Shown piece after piece: positions 1 through 4,425 of a DNA stretch of 6,510 nt (positions are counted from its first letter, which is position 1; each line of letters begins with the position of its first letter). The notes under the pieces are model-generated. The model ran no database searches. It was given only the letters and a program-made list of their open reading frames with translations, and was not told where the DNA came from. This DNA comes from JAYEHK01 sp034659475. Its GTDB lineage: Bacteria > Bacillota > Syntrophomonadia > Syntrophomonadales > Syntrophomonadaceae. The translations under genes were made by a program, and so were the position numbers. The stretch covers positions 1 to 6,510 of the forward strand of contig JAYEHK010000014.1 in NCBI GenBank assembly GCA_034659475.1. The letters run 5' to 3'.

Positions 1-522
1 GGTTACCCATAACTTAATCGTATGATATTGGGCATCAAGCTCCTTTAATTGATCATTATCTTGAATAACATCAATGACAGCCTGACTAGTGAAACACTCC
101 ACCTGCAGAGCAGTTTGTTTTTCATGCAAAGCAACAGCCTCTAATGGCGTCCCGACGTAATCAGCATATTTAGGAGTATTCCAGTTGAACATAATGTCAT
201 AGTAATTGGGGTTGTTAACACCGTAATCGAGATAGGCATGAATTATTTTTTCAAGTTTTTCGACCGGTTCGAGATCTGAGTTGTAGATGTCACCAAATAT
301 TTTTCCCAGCAATTCATAGCCCCTGGTTTGTATCGCCAAGTACAGTTCATCCTTGCTGGAGTAGTAATTGTATATGTTGGCAGCAGTCATGCCAAGCTTA
401 GCTGCTAATTTGCGCATGCTAACATGTGCAAATCCATCCTCAACCATAGCCTGCAATGCAGTCTCCAGTATCTTTTCTTTCATTTTATGTACTTCTTCCG
501 GTTTTCTTGCTTTTCTGGGCAT
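1..522 (-). CDS. TetR-family transcriptional regulator, 3' end beyond the window
   Basis: The minus strand is open from ATG at 522 to the left edge, giving 174 codons without a stop, so the C-terminus is missing. The protein starts MPRKARKPEE. Residues 14-60 form a typical TetR N-terminal DNA-binding domain: the recognition region reads SMRKLAAKLGMTAANIYNYY (35-54), followed by SSKDEL. The ligand-binding half contains NNPNYYDIMF (103-112) and breaks off at IKLWVT, which resembles the approach to the 'WHG' motif of one TetR C-terminal family (a memory-based, tentative match). The start at 522 is chosen because GGAG (532-535 on the complement) lies 9 nt upstream; Met14 has no good ribosome site. 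The gene is divergent from the marR-exporter operon and has its own promoter with a palindrome inside it, which suggests autoregulation. Its ligand and its control of the neighbouring exporter are unknown. Confidence 0.93.
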   Translation of the reverse strand, partial: MPRKARKPEEVHKMKEKILETALQAMVEDGFAHVSMRKLAAKLGMTAANIYNYYSSKDELYLAIQTRGYELLGKIFGDIYNSDLEPVEKLEKIIHAYLDYGVNNPNYYDIMFNWNTPKYADYVGTPLEAVALHEKQTALQVECFTSQAVIDVIQDNDQLKELDAQYHTIKLWVT

Positions 523-555
523 TCTTTGTATCTCCAATCATTATTTAACAATGTT

Positions 556-584
556 AGTTTAACGCCGTTTAATAATCGTGTCAA
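556..584 (-). promoter_or_regulatory. Promoter of the tetR-family gene
   Basis: On the minus strand there is a perfect -35 box TTGACA (579-584), a 17-bp spacer and a -10 box TAAACT (556-561, 4 of 6 consensus bases). This would start transcription near position 549, about 25 nt before the tetR start codon and just upstream of its ribosome site. Spacing and position fit a sigma-A promoter well. It is a prediction from sequence only. Confidence 0.7.
558..572. promoter_or_regulatory. Candidate TetR operator, 15-bp imperfect palindrome
   Basis: TTTAACGCCGTTTAA is symmetric around C565, with 6 of 7 arm pairs matching. It overlaps the -10 box and part of the spacer of the tetR promoter, where a bound repressor would block RNA polymerase. 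TetR-family proteins commonly bind 15-20 bp palindromes in their own promoters. Assignment to this particular regulator is inference from position. Confidence 0.45.
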
Positions 585-643
585 TCTGCACGACCGCTTA
601 TATACAGGCAACATTCTTGGAGTTACCCACGAGAGTTTGACCC

Positions 644-739
644 CTAGCACACGTGTGCTGTTAGCTCATTTAACTCCTCTTTTAATGTACGTTGTTCCTT
701 TATGCGCTTTAATACTGGGTGATGTTCCATACTTTTCAT
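644..739 (-). CDS. Possible small ORF of 31 codons, unsupported by homology
   Basis: The minus strand reads ATG at 739 to TAG at 644-646. The 31-residue product is charged and helix-prone (core HHPVLKRIKEQRTLKEELNE), looking more like protein than random intergenic translation. A promoter-like element (767-794, minus) lies about 30 bp upstream of the ATG. Against it: the ribosome site is poor (only GAG directly next to the ATG; an internal ATG at codon 4 is no better), it is very short, and I recognise no family. The perfect 14-bp palindrome coincides with its last codons. It may be a real small gene, a remnant of a longer one, or chance. Confidence 0.25.
   Translation of the reverse strand: MKSMEHHPVLKRIKEQRTLKEELNELTAHVC
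646..659. repeat. Perfect 14-bp palindrome in the tetR-marR intergenic region
   Basis: AGCACACGTGTGCT is fully self-complementary with no spacer. It lies about 120 bp upstream of the marR promoter and about 60 bp upstream of the tetR -35 box, away from both core promoters. It could be a protein-binding site for one of the two local regulators or for another factor. It is too short and loop-poor to be a convincing terminator. Function unknown. Confidence 0.5.
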
Positions 740-766
740 CTCTGACACAATTCTCTACGGCCATCT

Positions 767-794
767 ATTATATACCTTTGACCTAAATCGTTAA
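767..794 (-). promoter_or_regulatory. Second leftward promoter-like element
   Basis: The minus strand has TTAACG (789-794, 4 of 6 of the -35 consensus), a 16-bp spacer and a perfect TATAAT -10 box (767-772). It faces away from marR and overlaps the marR promoter region. It could give a long leader for the tetR gene, drive the small ORF at 644-739, or make a non-coding transcript. The region is A+T-rich, so a chance match is possible. Confidence 0.4.
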
Positions 795-806
795 GCGTAT
801 TAACTT
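778..806 (+). promoter_or_regulatory. Probable promoter of the marR-ABC exporter operon
   Basis: TTGACC (778-783, 5 of 6 of the -35 consensus) is followed after 17 bp by TAACTT (801-806), a poor -10 box. The predicted transcript would start near 813 and leave a short leader of about 25 nt before the marR start, with the ribosome site at 827-830. The weak -10 leaves the exact position uncertain. Confidence 0.45.
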
Positions 807-812
807 ATAAGT
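803..812. promoter_or_regulatory. Candidate MarR operator, 10-bp palindrome
   Basis: ACTTATAAGT is a perfect palindrome overlapping the predicted -10 and start region of the marR promoter. MarR-family dimers usually bind A+T-rich palindromes in their own promoters, so this is the natural operator candidate. Symmetry does not extend further outward, making the site shorter than a typical MarR operator. Assignment is inference. Confidence 0.4.
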
Positions 813-824
813 ATCTTAAATGAT

Positions 825-830
825 TTGGAG
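825..830 (+). promoter_or_regulatory. Ribosome-binding site that fixes the marR start
   Basis: TTGGAG ends 7 nt before ATG 838. The alternative in-frame ATG at 820 has only A+T-rich sequence upstream, no purine-rich site, and would fall very close to the predicted transcription start. This decides for the 146-residue form. Confidence 0.75.
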
Positions 831-837
831 TTTTGTC

Positions 838-1278
838 ATGCAAGCAAATAGAGCAGATCTGATTCAAGAAATTTTTGAAAACATGATATTCATTCAGAAG
901 AAAATATCCAGCAGTCTGTCACCCGCCGACTGCAGTGTCCCTCCGGCGCAGGCAATCGTGCTCCATATCGTAGCCAGCCATGAAAGCTTGAGCATTAAGG
1001 GGATTGCAGAACTTTTGCAGGTTTCCAGCAGCGCAGCAACTCAGATGGTCGACACATTAGTAAAATCAGGCCTTCTACTGAGAGAAGCTGATGCAAAGGA
1101 TCGCAGGACGTTGAAAATCCGCCTAACAGACCTGGGTGAAAGCAAGTTTGTGGAGTTAAGAAAGCTTAAATTAAACAGTATTGGGCAAACTCTAAGCCCG
1201 CTAAGCGACCAGGAATTAAAGACTTTTCGCGACCTTCTCTGGACAATTATGAATAACACCAAAAAATTTGAAGAATAG
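838..1278 (+). CDS. MarR-family winged-helix transcriptional regulator
   Basis: The 146-residue product has the usual MarR length and layout: N-terminal dimerisation helix, winged helix-turn-helix at about residues 52-97, and a C-terminal helical arm. The HTH includes LSIKGIAELLQVSSSAATQM (51-70). The wing carries the family pattern DAKDRRTLKIRLTDLG (85-100), with the conserved Asp-Arg-Arg. The start at 838 is preferred to the in-frame ATG at 820, because TTGGAG (825-830) lies 7 nt before 838 and would be inside the coding region of the longer form. It is first in an operon with an ABC ATPase and permease (10-nt gap to the ATPase), so it probably represses that operon and responds to a transported compound. 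It has a single cysteine (Cys32), which by itself is no evidence of redox sensing. Confidence 0.93.
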   Translation: MQANRADLIQEIFENMIFIQKKISSSLSPADCSVPPAQAIVLHIVASHESLSIKGIAELLQVSSSAATQMVDTLVKSGLLLREADAKDRRTLKIRLTDLGESKFVELRKLKLNSIGQTLSPLSDQELKTFRDLLWTIMNNTKKFEE

Positions 1279-1288
1279 AGGGTTATAA

Positions 1289-1969
1289 ATGAGTAAGGTA
1301 ATCGAATTAAAAGGCATTAAGAAGATCTACAAAACAGGTGATGAGGATACGATTGCCCTTAACGGGATTGATTTATCGATTGAGGAGGGTGAGTTTGTTG
1401 CCATTATGGGACCCTCGGGTTCTGGAAAATCGACATTAATGCATATACTGGGTTTACTGGACAAGCCCTCAACCGGAGATTACATGCTGGACGGACAAAA
1501 CATCAGCAAACTAAGTGTGAGTAAACAGTCTGCCGTTCGCAATCAGCAAATCGGGTTTGTATTCCAGCAGTTTAATCTGCTGCCCAGAACAACGGTCCTT
1601 GACAACGTCCTTTTGCCAACCATCTATGGCAAGCCCAGGAACAACGTCAACGCTATTAAGCTGATTGAAGACGTAGGTCTGGGTGACCGCATTCATCACA
1701 AAAGCAACCAATTATCCGGAGGTCAGATACAGCGAGTCGCGATCGCCCGAGCTTTAATTATGGACCCCTCGATCATTCTGGCAGATGAGCCAACCGGTAA
1801 CCTTGACACAAAGCGGTCCAAAGAAATCTTGGAATTATTCCGCAAGATTAACAAAGCAGGCGCAACCGTTGTTCTGATTACCCATGAAGAAGAAATTGCA
1901 ACGTACGCAGATCGTACGATTCGGTTAAGAGATGGACAAATTGTTACAAAAGAGGAGATATCAGCATGA
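1289..1969 (+). CDS. ABC transporter ATP-binding protein, MacB/LolD (MJ0796) type
   Basis: The 226-residue protein is a complete stand-alone nucleotide-binding domain that would power the partner permease from the cytoplasmic face of the membrane. All motifs are intact: Walker A GPSGSGKST (41-49), Q-loop in VFQQFNLLPR (91-100), signature LSGGQ (142-146), Walker B IILADEPTGNLD (162-173) with the catalytic Glu167, and the switch His199 in LITHEE. The LADEPTGNLD form and the length are characteristic of the macrolide, lipoprotein and antimicrobial-peptide exporter subfamily. AGAGGG (1277-1282), overlapping the marR stop, is 6 nt from the start. Its stop overlaps the permease start in an ATGA, so the two are probably translationally coupled. 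The substrate cannot be read from this subunit. Confidence 0.96.
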   Translation: MSKVIELKGIKKIYKTGDEDTIALNGIDLSIEEGEFVAIMGPSGSGKSTLMHILGLLDKPSTGDYMLDGQNISKLSVSKQSAVRNQQIGFVFQQFNLLPRTTVLDNVLLPTIYGKPRNNVNAIKLIEDVGLGDRIHHKSNQLSGGQIQRVAIARALIMDPSIILADEPTGNLDTKRSKEILELFRKINKAGATVVLITHEEEIATYADRTIRLRDGQIVTKEEISA

Positions 1970-3228
1970 AACTATATACAATCTTTAAACAGTCGCTAAA
2001 AGCAATATTCACCAACAAAGGCCGAAGCTTTCTTACGACGCTGGGAATTGTCATCGGGATCGGGTCAGTTATTGCTTTAATCTCATTGGGTACAGGTGTA
2101 AAATCCAGTATTTCGGATCAGATTTCTACGCTTGGCACAACCAACATTACAATTATGCCAGGCGCCGGATTCGGTGGAGATTCATCCAACACTGGAGAAG
2201 CGCAGTCAGGTCACCCTGGTGGCGGTCCACCCAGTTTTGCGCTGACGGCCTCAACCCTGACCAAGGCAGATTTGGAATCCCTGTCCGATTCATCTAAGCA
2301 TCCACAGATTAAGCTGGTAACGGGAGAAATATCCGCTTCAAGTATTTTCAAATCCTCCAGCGGGGATCAACGATATACCATCATTGGAACCTCAGATAGT
2401 TATGCTGATATTCAACACCTGGATGCAGACAAAGGCATTTTTTTCAGCCAACAGGCTGTAGCAAGTTCAGCTAAGGTCATTGTGCTGGGCAGTCAACTAT
2501 CGAGTGATCTATTTGGAGATAACAATCCTGTTGGGAAAAGTTTGATCCTGGAAGGCATGGATTATGAGATTATTGGGGTCTTAAATGAAGCAGACGCAAA
2601 CGGTTTCACGAACCCCAACAGTCAGGCATATATTCCCTATACGGCTGCTTCTGAAACTTTTAAAGCAGAAAACTTTAACAGCCTTACCGTTCAGGCGGAA
2701 AGTGAGAGTGCAATTGCCGCCGTTAAAGAGGATATTCAAGCAACACTGCTTGCCAACCATAATATCACCGATGCAAGTTTAGCGGATTTTAGTGTTAGCT
2801 CATCGGCTGATCTATTATCTACAATGAATGGCATTACAGATATGCTCACTTCCCTGCTGGCTGGGATTGCCGCCATCTCCCTGGTCGTTGGCGGAATCGG
2901 CATTATGAACATCATGCTCGTATCCGTGACCGAAAGGACCCGGGAAATTGGGCTAAGAAAAGCTGTCGGTGCTAAAATGAGCGACATTCTAGGTCAGTTT
3001 ATCATGGAAGCAGTATTGTTGACACTGTCCGGTGGAATTCTTGGTATCGGTCTGGGGATTCTTGTCGGTAAGGTCATTGAACCTGCGATTGGATTTGCCC
3101 CCATTGTGACCAGCGGTGCTATCCTATTAGCAGTGGGGGTATCCAGTATTGTAGGTCTTTTGTTTGGCGTTTACCCCGCGGCAAAGGCCTCCAGGTTAAA
3201 TCCGATTGATGCTTTGCGCTATGAATAG
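1966..3228 (+). CDS. MacB/FtsX-family ABC transporter permease
   Basis: The 420-residue membrane protein has MacB architecture without a fused ATPase. Its segments are an N-terminal membrane helix (about 22-43, FLTTLGIVIGIGSVIALISL), a large extracytoplasmic domain (about 45-290) and three C-terminal helices (about 293-318, 343-370, 381-403). Family motifs include GGIGIMNIMLVSVTERTREI (309-328), LRKAVGAK (330-337) and the terminal GVYPAAKASRLNPIDALRYE (401-420). A Gly/Pro/Ser-rich flexible stretch occupies about residues 65-90, at the start of the extracytoplasmic domain. AGAGGAG (1951-1957) lies 8 nt before the ATG, inside the ATPase gene, and the genes overlap by 4 nt. Such permeases act as dimers that move substrate by mechanotransmission, usually with an adaptor protein. 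No adaptor gene follows here. Likely roles are macrolide, peptide or envelope-stress export; the substrate is unknown. Confidence 0.95.
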   Translation: MKLYTIFKQSLKAIFTNKGRSFLTTLGIVIGIGSVIALISLGTGVKSSISDQISTLGTTNITIMPGAGFGGDSSNTGEAQSGHPGGGPPSFALTASTLTKADLESLSDSSKHPQIKLVTGEISASSIFKSSSGDQRYTIIGTSDSYADIQHLDADKGIFFSQQAVASSAKVIVLGSQLSSDLFGDNNPVGKSLILEGMDYEIIGVLNEADANGFTNPNSQAYIPYTAASETFKAENFNSLTVQAESESAIAAVKEDIQATLLANHNITDASLADFSVSSSADLLSTMNGITDMLTSLLAGIAAISLVVGGIGIMNIMLVSVTERTREIGLRKAVGAKMSDILGQFIMEAVLLTLSGGILGIGLGILVGKVIEPAIGFAPIVTSGAILLAVGVSSIVGLLFGVYPAAKASRLNPIDALRYE

Positions 3229-3250
3229 ACCGATAATTTAAAAAAGAAAC

Positions 3251-3281
3251 CGGGGGGGCAGTTGAAAACTGTCCCCCTGGC
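3251..3281. terminator. Strong hairpin after the exporter operon, with the T-tract on the minus side
   Basis: CCGGGGGGGCAGTT (3251-3264) pairs with AACTGTCCCCCTGG (3268-3281) over 14 bp, with two G-U wobbles in the plus-strand RNA and a 3-nt loop GAA. It starts 22 nt after the permease stop, so it is the natural end of that operon. On the plus strand the sequence after the stem is only CCTTATATCT, a poor U-tract. On the minus strand the stem is followed by TTTCTTTTTT, an ideal one. It is therefore a good leftward terminator and an uncertain rightward one. Confidence 0.6.
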
Positions 3282-3355
3282 CTTATATCTAGCCATCCTT
3301 TCCAATTTAAACCCCTTTGTTTAGTATTTTTTAACAGCATTTTTTAAATAACGTC

Positions 3356-3384
3356 TTTACTTACAATATAAAATAACATATAAT
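3356..3384 (+). promoter_or_regulatory. Promoter of the thiamin salvage operon
   Basis: TTTACT (3356-3361, 4 of 6 of the -35 consensus), a 17-bp spacer and a perfect TATAAT (3379-3384) precede the riboswitch; the predicted start is near 3391. Upstream are two T-tracts in an imperfect 11-bp direct repeat (GTATTTTTTAA at 3324-3334, GCATTTTTTAA at 3337-3347). These could act as an A+T-rich UP element. The resulting leader, about 228 nt, contains the aptamer and terminator. Confidence 0.7.
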
Positions 3385-3421
3385 ACAACACGGTAAACTT
3401 ACAAAAAAATATCAACTTATG

Positions 3422-3505
3422 ATTACTAGGGGAGCGAAAGCTGAGACAGCCATTATGGCTTGACCCTTTGAACCTGTTCGGGTAATTCCAACGTAGGAAA
3501 GTAAT
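3422..3505 (+). ncRNA. TPP riboswitch aptamer (THI element)
   Basis: This leader RNA binds thiamin pyrophosphate and controls the downstream thi genes. The P1 stem is ATTAC (3422-3426) with GTAAT (3501-3505). The conserved pyrimidine-sensing strand GCTGAGA (3440-3446) is present. The optional P3a hairpin is AGCC (3448-3451) and GGCT (3457-3460) around ATTAT. The second conserved segment, ACCCTTTGAACCTG (3463-3476), is followed by TTCGGGTAATTCCAACGTAG (3477-3496), forming P4/P5 and the pyrophosphate-binding half. All are recognisable family hallmarks. An intrinsic terminator 20 nt downstream makes it a transcriptional OFF switch, consistent with the genes that follow. Confidence 0.96.
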
Positions 3506-3525
3506 TGTGTCTAATATCGAAAGAT

Positions 3526-3560
3526 AAAAGAGATGCTTCTACTTGAGCATCTCTTTTTTT
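3526..3560 (+). terminator. Intrinsic terminator, expression platform of the TPP riboswitch
   Basis: AAAAGAGATGCT (3526-3537) pairs perfectly with AGCATCTCTTTT (3546-3557), 12 bp around an 8-nt loop, and the T-run extends to 3560. It lies between the aptamer and thiD, so TPP binding should favour this stem and stop transcription before the operon. A candidate antiterminator is GTAGGAA (3493-3499, in the aptamer's 3' half) pairing with TTCTAC (3537-3542, in the terminator loop) with one bulge. It would compete with the closed aptamer; this pairing is inference. A small TATC-GAAA-GATA hairpin (3515-3526) sits between the two elements. Confidence 0.92.
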
Positions 3561-3604
3561 ATTTCCAACACTGAACATTCAAAGCAAACTTTGGTCCCCA
3601 AAAT

Positions 3605-3612
3605 TAAGGAGG
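3605..3612 (+). promoter_or_regulatory. Ribosome-binding site that fixes the thiD start
   Basis: TAAGGAGG is a near-perfect Shine-Dalgarno sequence. It directly abuts the ATG at 3613 (zero spacing, not usable) but is 6 nt from the in-frame ATG at 3619. The start is therefore 3619, two codons later than the longest reading frame. Confidence 0.85.
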
Positions 3613-3618
3613 ATGAAT

Positions 3619-4425
3619 ATGAAAAATGTAGTAACGATTGCGGGTTCTGATTCCTGCGGAGGAGCAGGGATACAGGCTGATCTCAAAACCTTCAGTGCGC
3701 TGGGGACGTACGGGATGAGTGTCATCACAGCAGTCACAGCCCAGAACACCATGGGGGTACTCTCTGTCAGGGAAATGGACGTAGAGATTGTCCAGGAACA
3801 AATCAACTGCCTCTTTGACGATATTGCTATCCATGCAGTCAAAATCGGTATGGTATCGAGCATCGACATTATCGATACCATTGAAACCTGCCTGCGAAGT
3901 AACTCTGCATCAAATATCGTCGTTGACCCTGTAATGGTATCCAAAAGCGGATGCCATCTCCTGCGGCCTGAATCCAAAGATGAACTGATTCAGAAGCTAT
4001 TTCCCCTCGCCGAAGTGGTGACACCTAATCTCCTGGAAGCAGAAGTCATTACCGGAAATAAGATTGGAAGCCTTGCCGAAATGGAGAAAGCGGCTGTAAA
4101 AATACATAAGATGGGGGCCCGAAATGTAATTGTCAAAGGCGGTCATCTAAGCGGAGACGCCATTGATGTCATATATGACGGGGATAAACTTTCTTACCTG
4201 AAGGGAACACGCATCAATACCCGCAACACACACGGAACGGGCTGTACCTTTTCTTCAGCCATCGCCGCCTATATTGCCAGAGGGTATTGTATATTGGACG
4301 CCGCAACAGAAGCCAAGAAATACATTAATGGCGCCATTGCAAATGCCATCGAACTAGGCCACGGAGTAGGACCGACCCATCATTTTTATAACCTATATCG
4401 TAAGGCAGGTGTAATCATTGACTGA
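3619..4425 (+). CDS. thiD: Hydroxymethylpyrimidine/phosphomethylpyrimidine kinase
   Basis: ThiD phosphorylates 4-amino-5-hydroxymethyl-2-methylpyrimidine (HMP) to HMP-P and then HMP-PP, the pyrimidine donor for thiamin phosphate synthesis in the cytoplasm. The 268-residue product has the normal length and ribokinase-like motifs: N-terminal substrate site TIAGSDSCGGAGIQADLKTF (6-25), VDPVMVSKSG (102-111), VKGGH (172-176), the anion-hole and catalytic motif HGTGCTFSSAIAA (205-217), and the C-terminal GHGVGPTHHF (247-256). The start is set by TAAGGAGG 6 nt upstream. It is the first gene after the TPP riboswitch and terminator, and its last 8 nt overlap the transporter gene. Pyridoxal kinase is a possible alternative within the superfamily, but the riboswitch and neighbours argue for ThiD. 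It is not fused to ThiE or TenA, as happens elsewhere. Confidence 0.96.
   Translation: MKNVVTIAGSDSCGGAGIQADLKTFSALGTYGMSVITAVTAQNTMGVLSVREMDVEIVQEQINCLFDDIAIHAVKIGMVSSIDIIDTIETCLRSNSASNIVVDPVMVSKSGCHLLRPESKDELIQKLFPLAEVVTPNLLEAEVITGNKIGSLAEMEKAAVKIHKMGARNVIVKGGHLSGDAIDVIYDGDKLSYLKGTRINTRNTHGTGCTFSSAIAAYIARGYCILDAATEAKKYINGAIANAIELGHGVGPTHHFYNLYRKAGVIID

Noticed and set aside
646..659. Palindrome as a phage attachment site or transposon end
   Set aside because: No integrase, transposase, second copy or target duplication is seen in the window.
424..786. Plus-strand open frame of 120 codons across the tetR 5' end and intergenic region
   Set aside because: Half of it is antisense to the well-supported tetR coding region, it has no ribosome site, and its product (many Phe, Leu, Ser runs) resembles no family.
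820..837. Longer MarR start at ATG 820
   Set aside because: The TTGGAG ribosome site at 825-830 would be inside the coding sequence, and nothing suitable lies upstream of 820.
1041..1262. Minus-strand open frame of 73 codons inside marR
   Set aside because: Antisense shadow of a clear MarR gene; no ribosome site or recognisable product.
3119..3340. Minus-strand open frame over the permease 3' end and hairpin
   Set aside because: It runs through the terminator-like hairpin and has no family features; considered as a gene that would use the leftward T-tract, but it begins on the wrong side and reads through the stem.
3579..3977. Minus-strand open frame of 132 codons opposite thiD
   Set aside because: Shadow of thiD, which has intact motifs and a strong ribosome site.
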